This document shows positions 40,375 through 49,159 of a stretch of DNA of 64,000 nucleotides, one piece after another. The stretch is from Mycobacterium sp. GA-1285 (lineage in GTDB: Bacteria > Actinomycetota > Actinomycetes > Mycobacteriales > Mycobacteriaceae). The translations under genes and the position numbers were made by a program. The stretch lies in NCBI RefSeq assembly GCF_001499905.1, contig NZ_LQIS01000010.1, forward strand, positions 1-64,000, in the 5' to 3' direction. Under the pieces are notes generated by a model that was given only the letters and a program-made list of their open reading frames with translations, ran no database searches and was not told the origin of the DNA. Numbering within the stretch: position 1 is the stretch's first letter; every line of letters starts with the position of its first letter.

Positions 40375-42032
40375 CCTGGGACGCGTCGGTCGACGTGCTG
40401 ATCGTCGGCAGTGGCGGGGGCGGAATGGTCGCGGCCCTGGCCGCGCTCGACTCGGGTATCGAGCCGCTAGTCGTGGAGAAACAGAACCTGATCGGAGGAT
40501 CGACCGGTCTGTCCGGCGGCATGGTGTGGCTGCCGAACAACCCGCTCATGCAGGCCGCCGGTATCGAGGACTCCCACGCCGACGGCATGGCGTACTTCGA
40601 GGACGTCGTCGGCGACATCGGCGACGCGTCGTCACCGGCACGACGGGAGACGTTCCTGACCGCCGGCAACGAGATGATCGAGTTTCTTGTCGGCAAGGGT
40701 GTGCGACTCGTGCGATGCCCCGGCTGGAGCGACTACTACCCGAACCACAAGGGCGGCAACGCCGCCGGCCGTGCGGTCGAGGGCGTCCCGTACAACGCGG
40801 CCGCTCTGGGTGCCTGGAGCGATAAGGTCCAGCCGTCGATGGGCAAGAACTACGGCTTCGTGGTCAAGACCAACGAACTGCGCGCGGTGCAGTACTTCAA
40901 CCGCTCCCCACGGGCGTTCGCCACGGCGATGCGGGTGTTCCTGCGCACGAGGGCGGCGCGGTTGCGACGCCGCGACATGCTCACCAACGGTGCGTCGTTG
41001 ATCGGCCAAATGCTCAAGGTCATGCTGGATCAGCGTCCCGAGCCGCCGATCTGGACGGGAGCCGCACTCGACGATCTCATCGTCGACGACGGCAGGGTGG
41101 TCGGCGCCCGGGTCACCAGGGGCGGATCGACGCTGAACGTCGAAGCCCGTAAGGGCGTGCTGCTCGCGGCCGGCGGCTTCAGCCGCAACGCCGACATGCG
41201 GCGCCGCTACAGCGGCCGTCAACCCAACGATGGTCAGTGGTCCATCGCAAACGCGGGCGACACCGGCGAAGCCCTGCGAACAGCCATGGCACTCGGGGCG
41301 AAGACGGATCTGCTGGACGAGGCTTGGTGGCTGCCAATGGTTTTCCTCGCCGATCCGGGTGCGGCGTCACTGGGTTCGGGCCGTCAGCGGCCCGGTGCGA
41401 TCTACGTCGACGGCAGCGGCAAGCGGTTCTGCAACGAGTCGAATTCCTATGTCGAGGTTGGCAAGGCGATGTACGCGGCGAAGGCTGTCCCGTGCTGGCA
41501 GGTCTTCGACCACGGGTACGTCGGTCGGTATGTGTCGGGTGCCAATCCGTTCAAGAAGCGCGGTATCGCCGAGCCGCTGATCGAACAGGGCGCGGTCAAA
41601 CGTGCAGCCACCGTCGGGGAGTTGGCCCGCCAGATCGGCGTCCCGCCACAGGCTTTGGTCCGGACAATCGAGCGCTTCAACCACTTCGCGGCCGACGGTC
41701 TGGACCCCGACTTCGGGCGGGGCCAGTCGGCGTACAACATCTGCCTCGGCGATCCCGGATACAAACCCAACGCCGCGCTCGGCCCGCTCGACCGGCCACC
41801 GTTCTACGCCACGCGGGTGTACCCGGCCGACGTCGGTACGTGCGGGGGAGTGGTCACCAACGAGCACGCCCAGGTGATCGACGAGTCCGACCGCGTGATC
41901 GAGGGGCTGTACGCGACGGGAAACATCACCGCGACAGTGATGGGTCGCAAGTACCTCGGCGCCGGAGGCAGCATCGCCAACACGATGATCTTCGGTTACG
42001 TCGCGGCCCGGCACGCCGCGGGTTGCGACTAA
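40368..42032 (+). CDS. FAD-binding dehydrogenase, 3-ketosteroid-delta1-dehydrogenase-like
   Basis: A 554-residue flavoprotein of the fumarate-reductase/KstD family. The N-terminal FAD motif is VDVLIVGSGGGGMVAALAAL at about residues 8-27, with VVEKQNLIGGSTGLSGGMVW following. The C-terminal flavin segment is ATGNITATVMGRKYLGAGGSIANTMIFGYVAA. The catalytic Tyr/Gly regions of KstD cannot be assigned with confidence. It would desaturate a cyclic ketone or a similar ring. It starts before the Rieske oxygenase stop, so the two are coupled and may act in sequence. Confidence 0.88.
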   Translation: MVTWDASVDVLIVGSGGGGMVAALAALDSGIEPLVVEKQNLIGGSTGLSGGMVWLPNNPLMQAAGIEDSHADGMAYFEDVVGDIGDASSPARRETFLTAGNEMIEFLVGKGVRLVRCPGWSDYYPNHKGGNAAGRAVEGVPYNAAALGAWSDKVQPSMGKNYGFVVKTNELRAVQYFNRSPRAFATAMRVFLRTRAARLRRRDMLTNGASLIGQMLKVMLDQRPEPPIWTGAALDDLIVDDGRVVGARVTRGGSTLNVEARKGVLLAAGGFSRNADMRRRYSGRQPNDGQWSIANAGDTGEALRTAMALGAKTDLLDEAWWLPMVFLADPGAASLGSGRQRPGAIYVDGSGKRFCNESNSYVEVGKAMYAAKAVPCWQVFDHGYVGRYVSGANPFKKRGIAEPLIEQGAVKRAATVGELARQIGVPPQALVRTIERFNHFAADGLDPDFGRGQSAYNICLGDPGYKPNAALGPLDRPPFYATRVYPADVGTCGGVVTNEHAQVIDESDRVIEGLYATGNITATVMGRKYLGAGGSIANTMIFGYVAARHAAGCD

Positions 42033-42874
42033 TTCTCGCGCTCCACGAATTCCGTTGGCTTCAAACCTGATTCGATGAGTTGACGCCGCCGTTCCTGCAC
42101 GTCGGTGGCGGCACCGACCATGTTGGTCAGGATGTGACTGACCTGCAGGTGCACGCGCATCCCCATCAATTCGTACGCCCGCTTGACATTGTTCTTCACC
42201 GCCATCAGCGTGGTGAGCGGGATCTGGCCGATCCGCCGGGCCATATCCTCGACGGTGTCCTCGAGGTCGTCGCGCGCCACGACCTTGTTGAGCAGGCCCC
42301 ACTCGAGCGCCTCCTGCGCAGACAGCGTGGGCGCGAGCAGCAGCCAGTCCATCGTGCGGTGCCAGTTCATCAGCAGCCACGGTTCGATCATGGTGTGGCC
42401 GCCGGGCTCACCGAGGCTCTGCGCCAACGGCATCTGGAAGTAGGCGTCGTCGGCGGCGACGCAGAAGTCGGTCAGCAGCCCCAGATAGATGCCGCCGCCC
42501 ATGCAATAGCCGTGGATCTGGGAGATCGTGGGCTTCGGGAATTCCCACAGATACAGCGTCGGCCATAGGAACAGGTCAGCGGTGCCCTTGTACAAGTCCT
42601 CGAAGGTGTCGCCGAAGTCGGGGTAGGGGTTCTCGTCGGGACCCCAGCGCGCGACGTGGCCTCCGCAGAAGCCCTTGCCGTTGGCCTTCAGGATCACGAC
42701 TTTGATCTCCTTGTCACGGTCGGCTTCCCGCAGGCACGCGTCGACCTCTTGAACCAGGCTCGCGTCCTTGGTGTTGGCCTTGTACGGGCGGTTGAGGATG
42801 ATCCGCGCGATCGGCGGTTCGCGCTCATAGATCACCGACGCGAGGGTGCGCCGTTCCACGGATGACGGGTTCAT
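42029..42874 (-). CDS. Enoyl-CoA hydratase/crotonase family protein (first)
   Basis: A 281-residue crotonase-fold protein. The oxyanion-hole segments are VVILKANGKGFCGGHVA and QIHGYCMGGGIYLGLL. In the position where hydratases keep the first catalytic Glu (PEIKLG-like), this one has MPLAQSLGEPGG, and the second catalytic Glu region reads MDWLLL, so a simple hydratase role is doubtful. ATG 42874 with AGGAGAG upstream is chosen over the long frame that overlaps the CoA-transferase. It is the last gene of a minus-strand operon with the CoA-transferase and two ACADs. It is clearly paralogous to the one at 49160-50029. Confidence 0.87.
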   Translation of the reverse strand: MNPSSVERRTLASVIYEREPPIARIILNRPYKANTKDASLVQEVDACLREADRDKEIKVVILKANGKGFCGGHVARWGPDENPYPDFGDTFEDLYKGTADLFLWPTLYLWEFPKPTISQIHGYCMGGGIYLGLLTDFCVAADDAYFQMPLAQSLGEPGGHTMIEPWLLMNWHRTMDWLLLAPTLSAQEALEWGLLNKVVARDDLEDTVEDMARRIGQIPLTTLMAVKNNVKRAYELMGMRVHLQVSHILTNMVGAATDVQERRRQLIESGLKPTEFVEREN

Positions 42875-42882
42875 CGGCTCTC

Positions 42883-44103
42883 CTAGAGGATCGCGCCTCG
42901 GTCTTTCGCGGCGGTGATGTCGTCCCAGTCCAGACCCAATTCCAGCAGGATCTCCTCGGTATGCTGACCGTGTTCGGGCGCCCGCGCCGGCGACGGCGGG
43001 GTTTCGTCGAACTGCACCGGGGCGGCGACGACTTGGTACTCGTTGCCGTGGTCGTCGACATTGGCAACGACGTACCCGTTCGGCCGAACCTGCGGATCGT
43101 TCAGCGTTTCTTTCGGGGTGGCCAACGGCGCCCACACCCCCGGTTCCTCGGCGAGTGCCTCACGCCAGTGCGCCAGGTCCCTGGCGGCGATCGCCTCACC
43201 CACAAGAGCGCAGGCCTCGGCGGCGTTCGCGATGAGGTTGCTCGACGGGACGAACCGTTCGTCGGTGGCGAGCTCGGGCAGCCCGATGCGCGCACAGAAA
43301 CCGGCCCAGAACCGATCGGGCTGCAGAAACACCAGCTGAAGCCACCGGTCGTCCTTGGTCTTGTAGCGGTTGACGAGGGGGTTGATCGCGAGACCGGGTG
43401 GCGCGCCGGGGATGCCGTCGATCCCGAACAGGTCTGCAACGGCGATCGACGGGGCGATGGTCCACATCGCCTGCGCCAGAAGCGATGAGTCGACGATCGA
43501 CGGCTTGCCGGTGCGCTCACGATGGAACAGTGCGGCACAGACACCGCCGGCGAGCGTGATGCCGCCCTGCAGGTCCCCGAAACCCGGCCCCTGTACCGCC
43601 GGTGTCTCGGTGCCGAACGGCGTGAGGGTGTAGGCGACTCCGCCACGGGACAGATATGTCGCCGCGTCGAATCCGCCCTTGTTGCGGTCCGGGCCCCGCA
43701 CGCCGGTGCCGGTGCCGCGGGCGATGATGATGTTCGGGTTGAACGCCCGGATGTCGTCGACCGTCAGCCGGGCCCGTGCCAAAGGTCCGGGCAGCCAGTT
43801 GGTCAGGAAGACATCGGCCGTCGCCAATAAGCGCCCGAGGTGTTCGCGACCGGTGTCGGACTTGATGTCGAGTGCGATGCTGCGCTTACCGCGGTTCCCG
43901 ATTTCGAGGATGAAGTCCACCTTCGCGCGAGCGGAGTCCTTGGTGAACCCGCCGATCACCAACGCCCGGCCCGGGTCGCCGGCCTTGACGTCCTCGACCT
44001 TGATGACGTCGGCGCCCCAGTCCGCCAACGCGGCCCCTGCCGACGGCACGTAGGTCCAGGAGGCGAGTTCGACCACGCGAACGCCGCTCAGTACGCCTGT
44101 CAC
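42883..44103 (-). CDS. Family III CoA-transferase (CaiB/BaiF type)
   Basis: A 406-residue CoA-transferase. The N-terminus reads VRVVELASWTYVPSAGAALADWGADVIKVED, the family hallmark. The catalytic Asp is expected in SIVDSSLLAQAMW near residue 203. It moves CoA between carboxylic acids. GTG 44103 overlaps the preceding acyl-CoA dehydrogenase stop. It is in one operon with both ACAD subunits and the crotonase, an arrangement that activates an acid and then dehydrogenates it. Confidence 0.9.
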   Translation of the reverse strand: MTGVLSGVRVVELASWTYVPSAGAALADWGADVIKVEDVKAGDPGRALVIGGFTKDSARAKVDFILEIGNRGKRSIALDIKSDTGREHLGRLLATADVFLTNWLPGPLARARLTVDDIRAFNPNIIIARGTGTGVRGPDRNKGGFDAATYLSRGGVAYTLTPFGTETPAVQGPGFGDLQGGITLAGGVCAALFHRERTGKPSIVDSSLLAQAMWTIAPSIAVADLFGIDGIPGAPPGLAINPLVNRYKTKDDRWLQLVFLQPDRFWAGFCARIGLPELATDERFVPSSNLIANAAEACALVGEAIAARDLAHWREALAEEPGVWAPLATPKETLNDPQVRPNGYVVANVDDHGNEYQVVAAPVQFDETPPSPARAPEHGQHTEEILLELGLDWDDITAAKDRGAIL

Positions 44104-45209
44104 AGCTTCACCCTTTCCCGGCCACCCGCACGGGCGACCACGCTTCGGCCGACCTCTTCGAGATACCAGTCGGTTCCGCCCAACATGGCGCTGAAACCGA
44201 GGAGCCGCTTCAGATACAGGTGCGCATCGTGTTCCCAGGTGAACCCGATGCCTCCGAAGACCTGTATCGCGGTGTCGCCGACCGCGGCGAGCCGACCGGC
44301 GAAGGCCTTCGCGCGAAGAGCCGCCAGGTGGCGTTCGGCCGGATCGGCGGTATCGGCGGCCCACAACGCGTGCATCACCCCGCTTCGCGCGAGCTCGACG
44401 GTCTCGAACATGTCGACGCAGAGGTGTTGGACGGCCTGAAAGCTGCCGATCGGCTTGCCGAACTGTTTGCGTACCTTGGCGTAATCGACGGCGAGCCGCA
44501 TCACCGCGTCGGCGGCACCCAGCGCATCTGCGGCATAGGCGATCAGCACGTCGTCGACAACGGCGCCGACCGCATCTGCGGTTGCGGGCGCGAGATGCCG
44601 CGCGGGAGCGTCGTCGAGGACGACATCGAACAACTTGCGCGTCTGGTCGACGTGGGCGCGAGCGGTGACGCGGATGTGGGCGGCTTCCACCGCGAAAAGC
44701 CCGACGCCTCCGCCATGTTCGGCGAGTATCAGCAGGACGTCGGCCGCGGCCGCATCGGGTAGCGCTTCGATCGTTCCCCGTATCCGGAACTGCGCGCCGG
44801 AGCGAGCCGCCCTGGGCCGCCCACCGTGCAGCGGGCCCACAGTGGCGAGCGTCGATCCGTCGGCGATGCCCTGCAACAGGTCGGCCGCCTCCGCGCCCGC
44901 GCCCGTGCGCAGGAGCGCCCGCGGGGCGGCGACGGCGGTGGACAACCACGGCCCCGGGTTCACCACCGCGCCGAGTCGCTCGGCAACGATCCCCGCCTCC
45001 GTCATCGTCGCGCCGGCACCGCCATGCGAAGCCGTGACCAGAAGGCCCGCGACCCCCAACTCCGTCAGGCCCTTCCACACCTCGACGGTGGTCCCGACCG
45101 GGTCGTCGAGCAGTTCGCGCACATGCGTTGACACCGCGGCCTTCTCGGAGAGGAAACGTCCCACGGTTTCGCGCAGGGCCAGCTGCTCGTCGGTGAGTTC
45201 GAGGTTCAT
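44100..45209 (-). CDS. Acyl-CoA dehydrogenase, small/partner subunit
   Basis: A 369-residue ACAD-fold protein with a degenerate N-terminal half: the usual MTEP-GSD and FVT-ING motifs are absent or altered, while the C-terminal half keeps KVRKQFGKPIGSFQAVQH and QVFGGIGFTWEHDAHLYLKR. Pairs of unlike ACAD genes in steroid catabolism form alpha2beta2 heterotetramers (FadE26/27-type), and this subunit looks like one half. It overlaps its neighbour by ATGA at 45206-45209. Confidence 0.86.
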   Translation of the reverse strand: MNLELTDEQLALRETVGRFLSEKAAVSTHVRELLDDPVGTTVEVWKGLTELGVAGLLVTASHGGAGATMTEAGIVAERLGAVVNPGPWLSTAVAAPRALLRTGAGAEAADLLQGIADGSTLATVGPLHGGRPRAARSGAQFRIRGTIEALPDAAAADVLLILAEHGGGVGLFAVEAAHIRVTARAHVDQTRKLFDVVLDDAPARHLAPATADAVGAVVDDVLIAYAADALGAADAVMRLAVDYAKVRKQFGKPIGSFQAVQHLCVDMFETVELARSGVMHALWAADTADPAERHLAALRAKAFAGRLAAVGDTAIQVFGGIGFTWEHDAHLYLKRLLGFSAMLGGTDWYLEEVGRSVVARAGGRERVKL

Positions 45210-46363
45210 GCGCGCGGGAGCCCGAGGATGCGAGTGGCGGTGACGCCCTTGTTGATCTGTGTCGTTCCGCCGGCGATGGTCAGCGAACGTGACGCCAGCC
45301 GCTGATCGGTCCAGCGGCCGTCCGCACGCCGGGGGCCGAGCAGATCGAAGGCCAGCGACGCGAGGTGTTGTCCCGCCTCCGCCCAGACGCTCTTGGCCAG
45401 GCTGGCCGAACCGAGCGCGTCGCCGCCGTGTATCGCCGCCGAAACGGCGCGCTTACACAAGGTTTCGAGGTAGTCGACCCGGACCGAGATCTCGCCAAGA
45501 CGACGCAGCACCGAGGGGTCCTCCAGTGCGGGTCTTTCCGCGTATCGCACCTCGGACAGATCGTTGACCAGGTCGCCCAACTGCAGCTGTAGTTGGGCAT
45601 AGAGCCGCGCGGCGCCTGCGCGTTCGTGGCTCAGCGTCGTGGTCGCGACCGCCCAGCCACCGTTGAGAGGACCCAGCAGCGAGTCGACCGGCACCCGGAC
45701 ATCGTGGAAGAAGATCTCTGCGAAGTCCGACGCGCCGTTGAGCGTCAGGAGCGGGCGGGCCTCGATGCCGGGCAGTCCCATGTCGACGATGAGGCAGGAG
45801 ATGCCCTTGTGTTTGGGCGCCTCGGCATCGGTGCGCACATAGAGTTGGCACCAGTCGGCTCGATGCCCCAGCGAGGTCCAGATCTTCTGGCCGTTGACCA
45901 CGAAATGGTCTCCCTCGCGCACCGCCCTGGTGCGAAGCGATGCCAGATCGGATCCGGCGTCCGGCTCGGACATACCCTGGCACCAGATGTCGTCCGCGCG
46001 CACCATGCGGGGGAGCAGGTCGCGCTTCTGTTGTTCGGTGCCGTACTGCATGATCGCCGGAGCGATGTTGTTGAGCCCGATTACGTTGAGCGGCAGCGGT
46101 GCTCGCGCCCTCGTTGTTTCCTCGGCGTAGACCAGCTGTTCGAGCGGTGTCGCACCGCGGCCACCGTACTCCGCAGGCCACGACACCGCACCCCATCCCG
46201 CGTCGGCCGCCGTGGCATCCCACGCCTTGAGGAGTTCGAATGTTCCGGGGTCGCGTCCGCGTCGGCGGATGGCCGCGACCACCTCGTCGGTGAGGTTGGC
46301 GGCAAGCCACGTGCGCAACTCCTCGCGGAACTGCTCAACGTCGGGTGGGTAGGAGAAGTCCAC
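45206..46363 (-). CDS. Acyl-CoA dehydrogenase, partner subunit with conserved flavin motif
   Basis: A 385-residue ACAD. The flavin-binding segment is QGMSEPDAGSDLASLRTRAV and the following VVNGQKIWTSLGHRADWCQLYVRTD. The C-terminal motif is RSLTIAGGTTQINKGVTATRILGLPRA, typical of the larger partner of heteromeric ACADs. It is the first gene of the minus-strand operon. An AT-rich element lies 38-57 bases upstream. It would dehydrogenate a CoA thioester of a ring or side-chain acid. Confidence 0.88.
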   Translation of the reverse strand: MDFSYPPDVEQFREELRTWLAANLTDEVVAAIRRRGRDPGTFELLKAWDATAADAGWGAVSWPAEYGGRGATPLEQLVYAEETTRARAPLPLNVIGLNNIAPAIMQYGTEQQKRDLLPRMVRADDIWCQGMSEPDAGSDLASLRTRAVREGDHFVVNGQKIWTSLGHRADWCQLYVRTDAEAPKHKGISCLIVDMGLPGIEARPLLTLNGASDFAEIFFHDVRVPVDSLLGPLNGGWAVATTTLSHERAGAARLYAQLQLQLGDLVNDLSEVRYAERPALEDPSVLRRLGEISVRVDYLETLCKRAVSAAIHGGDALGSASLAKSVWAEAGQHLASLAFDLLGPRRADGRWTDQRLASRSLTIAGGTTQINKGVTATRILGLPRA

Positions 46364-46400
46364 CGTGGTCCTGTCGGGCTGGTTTGGCGGGTTTCTTTTG

Positions 46401-46420
46401 TATTTTTATGACTATAGCTA
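46401..46420. promoter_or_regulatory. Possible regulon motif, site D (weak)
   Basis: TATTTTTATGACTATAGCTA lies 38 bases upstream of the ACAD start. It shares TATTTTTA with sites A-C, but the second half is poorly conserved. It may be a degenerate copy, or just the promoter. Confidence 0.35.
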
Positions 46421-46478
46421 CTCTTGTGCCGATAGAACGCCGCTCTTCGCGCTCCATGCAGAGGAGGAGGGCCCGGAA

Positions 46479-46568
46479 ATGGACGGGACGCACGTCAGTG
46501 GGGCCGGCCAAGAGGTGCGCGTCGACGGGTACGGCTTCACGAGGGCCCGGCCAGAGTCGGGCGCGTAG
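46479..46568 (+). CDS. Possible 29-residue peptide
   Basis: A 30-codon reading frame with a strong GAGGAGGAG just upstream and a stop 10 bases before the next gene. It begins MDGTHVSGAGQEVRVDGYGF. Codon choice is GC-rich in third positions like the neighbours. It may be a real small protein, a leader peptide, or a remnant; no similarity recognised. Confidence 0.35.
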   Translation: MDGTHVSGAGQEVRVDGYGFTRARPESGA

Positions 46569-46578
46569 GGAGTGGTGG

Positions 46579-46899
46579 ATGCCCAGGGGAATCATGTACG
46601 TCGAGACGATGCCGGCATCGCCGGCCGCCGAAGCCGACTACCACAAGTGGTACAACGAAACGCATCTCGCGCAGATCCTCGAGATCGACGGGATCGTCTC
46701 GGCGCGCCGGTTCGCTCCCACCGACGGGTGCGGTCCGTTCATTGCGATCTACGAACTCGACTGTGACGACCTCGAGGCCACCGTCCAGCGACTCGGTGAA
46801 CTGGGCGCCGAGGGCGGGTTGACCGGCATGGAGAACCTGTCGATGGAGCCGCCGCCGGTACCGCGGGTGTACCGCGAGATCGGGTCGCTGGGTTCGTGA
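46579..46899 (+). CDS. Small conserved protein, EthD/dimeric alpha-beta barrel-like
   Basis: A 106-residue protein. ADYHKWYNETHLAQILEIDGIVSARRF is typical of small ferredoxin-like alpha/beta-barrel proteins (EthD/DUF4286 type), often found with catabolic genes. MPRGIMYVE is the N-terminus from ATG 46579, with AGGGAG a few bases before. ATG 46594 is possible. Its stop overlaps the E1 alpha start as GTGA. Likely a dimeric barrel that binds a catabolic intermediate; the role is inferred. Confidence 0.7.
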   Translation: MPRGIMYVETMPASPAAEADYHKWYNETHLAQILEIDGIVSARRFAPTDGCGPFIAIYELDCDDLEATVQRLGELGAEGGLTGMENLSMEPPPVPRVYREIGSLGS

Positions 46900-47876
46900 C
46901 ACCACCCGCGGACCTGAAGCGACGCATCTATGCGTTGATGGCTCTGATGAAGGCCGCCGACGACAGGCTCAGCAGGGGCATCGGCACCGGCGAATTCATG
47001 TGCGTGTACTGGCCCTCGCGCGGCCAGGAGGCGATCGCGGCCGCGATGGCCGTGGCCATGCGAGACGACGACCAACTGGTGACCACCTACCGCGGGTTGC
47101 ACGACCTGATCGGCAAAGGCGTTCCGCTCGAAGAGATCTACGGCGAGATGATGGGCCGAACCGTCGGCGCGGGCCGCGGTAAGGGCGGGACCATGCACAT
47201 CGCCAATCCGGACCGCGGTGTGATGTTGTCGACCGGGATCGTCGGCGCCGGACCGCCGGTCGCGGTCGGGCTGGCGATGGCGGCCAGACGCAAGGGCCTC
47301 GACCGGGTCACCGTCGTCAGTTTCGGCGATGGCGCGACGAACACCGGCTCGTTCCACGAAGCAGCCAACATGGCCGCGCTGTGGGATCTGCCGGCGGTCT
47401 TCGTGTGCCAGAACAACCTGTACGCCGAGATGACCCCCACCGGCGACACCATGAAACTCGACCACATCGCCGATCGAGCCGCCGGATACGGGATGCCCGG
47501 CGTCCGCGTTGACGGCAACGATCCGATCGCGGTGACCGCCGCGCTCCAGGACGCGCTCGCGCGGGCACGGGCCGGCGAGGGACCCTCGCTCGTCGAATGC
47601 GTGACGTTCCGGTTCCGCGGCCACTACTTCGGCGACCGGATGCGCTACATCCCCGACGAGCAGATGGCGGCCGCCGTCGACGCCGACCCCGTACCGCGCT
47701 TCCGCCGCCACCTGGTCGACAATGGCATCTGTAGCGACGACGACCTCGCCCGTATCGACGAAGGCGCACTCGCCGAAGTCGAGGAGGCGCTCGAGACCGT
47801 GCTCGCAGCAGATGTTCCGTCCCCGGCCGAACTGGACCGCGACGTGTACGCCACGCCGATCGGCTTTCCCACCTGA
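46896..47876 (+). CDS. TPP-dependent dehydrogenase E1, alpha subunit
   Basis: A 326-residue thiamine diphosphate enzyme. The TPP-binding motif is VVSFGDGATNTGSFHEAANMAALWDLPAVFVCQNN (GDG to NN) at about residues 145-178. GKGGTMHIANPDRGV and the C-terminal FRFRGHYFGD are typical of pyruvate/acetoin dehydrogenase E1 alpha. It removes carbon dioxide from, or cleaves, a 2-keto or alpha-hydroxyketone substrate. It works with the beta subunit directly downstream. The GTG start overlaps the preceding gene. Confidence 0.9.
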   Translation: MTPPADLKRRIYALMALMKAADDRLSRGIGTGEFMCVYWPSRGQEAIAAAMAVAMRDDDQLVTTYRGLHDLIGKGVPLEEIYGEMMGRTVGAGRGKGGTMHIANPDRGVMLSTGIVGAGPPVAVGLAMAARRKGLDRVTVVSFGDGATNTGSFHEAANMAALWDLPAVFVCQNNLYAEMTPTGDTMKLDHIADRAAGYGMPGVRVDGNDPIAVTAALQDALARARAGEGPSLVECVTFRFRGHYFGDRMRYIPDEQMAAAVDADPVPRFRRHLVDNGICSDDDLARIDEGALAEVEEALETVLAADVPSPAELDRDVYATPIGFPT

Positions 47877-47878
47877 GG

Positions 47879-48886
47879 ATGACGCCGATGGACGAGAAGC
47901 AGATGTCGATGCGCGAGGCGCTGCACCTCGCGCTCGACCAGGCGCTCACCGCCGACGACCGCGTCTTCCTGCTCGGCGAGGACATCGCCGATCCCGGCGC
48001 CACCGGGCCGACCGCCGGGCTGTCCACCAAGCACGGGCACGACCGCGTGATCGACACTCCGATCTCCGAGGCCGCGATCATGGGCGCGGCCATCGGTGCC
48101 GCCATCGACGGCCTGCTACCCGTCGCCGAGATCATGATCATGGATTTCATCGGCATCGCCGCCGACCAGTTGATCATCAACGCGGCCAAACTCCGGTTCA
48201 TGACCGCCGGACGGACCACCGCGCCGATCACGGTCCGCACGCAGGTGTACGGCGGACTGGCCACCGGCGCAACGCATTCCCAGAGCCTCGAGGCCTGGTT
48301 CATGCACATCCCCGGAATGAAGGTGATCGTGCCGTCCACTCCTCGCGACGGCAAAGGGCTGCTGACGTCGGCGATATTCGACGACGACCCGTGTCTGTTC
48401 ATCGAAACCATCCGCCTCCAGTCCCAGAAAGGCCTGGTCCCAACCGATCCCACGTTCTCCATCCCGCTCGGGGTGGCCGATGTCAAACGCGCCGGCTCGG
48501 ATGTCACGGTGATCACCTACGGGCACGGCGTGAACGAATCACTGGCCGCCGCGGATGCCATGGCGGCCGACGGCATCAGCGCTGAGGTGATCGACCTGCG
48601 CACGCTGGTGCCGCTGGACATCGAGACGATCGTCGATTCCGTGCGCCGCACCCGCCGCGCCGTCGTGGTCCACGACGCGGTGCGATTCGCAGGCCCGGGC
48701 GCCGAGGTCGCCGCGATCTTGCAGTCCGAGTGCTTCGACCGCCTCGCCGCTCCGATCGGCCGGGTTGCGGCACCGTTCGTGCCCACCCCGGCGGCGGCCA
48801 ACCTCGAGGCGCTGATCTACCCGTCGGCGTCACGCATCATCGCCGCCGTGCGCGAAACGTTCGAGCGGGCGGAAGCGCGTGGGTGA
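47879..48886 (+). CDS. TPP-dependent dehydrogenase E1, beta subunit
   Basis: A 335-residue E1 beta. LLGEDIADPG, RVIDTPISEAAIMGAAIGAAIDG and HSQSLEAWFMHIPGMKVIVPS are the family signatures, and the C-terminal transketolase-like domain has VITYGHGVNESLAAAD. It forms the active-site half with the alpha subunit. Its ATG is 3 bases after the alpha stop (ATG 47888 is an alternative), and its stop overlaps the lipoyl protein start by 8 bases. Confidence 0.9.
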   Translation: MTPMDEKQMSMREALHLALDQALTADDRVFLLGEDIADPGATGPTAGLSTKHGHDRVIDTPISEAAIMGAAIGAAIDGLLPVAEIMIMDFIGIAADQLIINAAKLRFMTAGRTTAPITVRTQVYGGLATGATHSQSLEAWFMHIPGMKVIVPSTPRDGKGLLTSAIFDDDPCLFIETIRLQSQKGLVPTDPTFSIPLGVADVKRAGSDVTVITYGHGVNESLAAADAMAADGISAEVIDLRTLVPLDIETIVDSVRRTRRAVVVHDAVRFAGPGAEVAAILQSECFDRLAAPIGRVAAPFVPTPAAANLEALIYPSASRIIAAVRETFERAEARG

Positions 48887-49115
48887 GTTCGTCATCCGCA
48901 TTCCCCGCGTCTCGGTGGCGGTCGCCGAAGCCGAAATCACGGAATTCCTCGTCCAAAACGGCCAGCACGTCGAAGCGGGGACGCCTCTCTACACGATCGC
49001 CACGGAGAAGGCGGAACAGGAGATCGAGGCGGGCGCGTCGGGCACCGTGCGGTGGACGGGCGTGGTCGGCTCCGTCTATGGCATCGGCGCCGAAATAGGT
49101 GTCATCACAACATGA
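48879..49115 (+). CDS. Stand-alone lipoyl-domain protein
   Basis: A 78-residue protein consisting of a single lipoyl/biotinyl domain. The lipoylation Lys is in TIATEKAEQEIEAG at residue 44. It has no peripheral subunit-binding domain and no acyltransferase core. In standard 2-oxoacid complexes this domain is part of E2. Here E1 alpha and beta are followed by this carrier alone, with no E2 or E3 in the window. It may hand an acyl group or electrons to an enzyme encoded elsewhere. It overlaps the E1 beta stop. Confidence 0.85.
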   Translation: MGEFVIRIPRVSVAVAEAEITEFLVQNGQHVEAGTPLYTIATEKAEQEIEAGASGTVRWTGVVGSVYGIGAEIGVITT

Positions 49116-49159
49116 GTTCGTTCGGTTTTCAGCAGAAGGCAACGGAAGGTAGACCACAC

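Noticed and set aside
42883-45078. A 731-codon frame joining the CoA-transferase to the region of the ACAD gene
   Set aside because: Only the last 406 residues are a real protein. The upstream part overlaps the acyl-CoA dehydrogenase in another frame and is Arg-rich.
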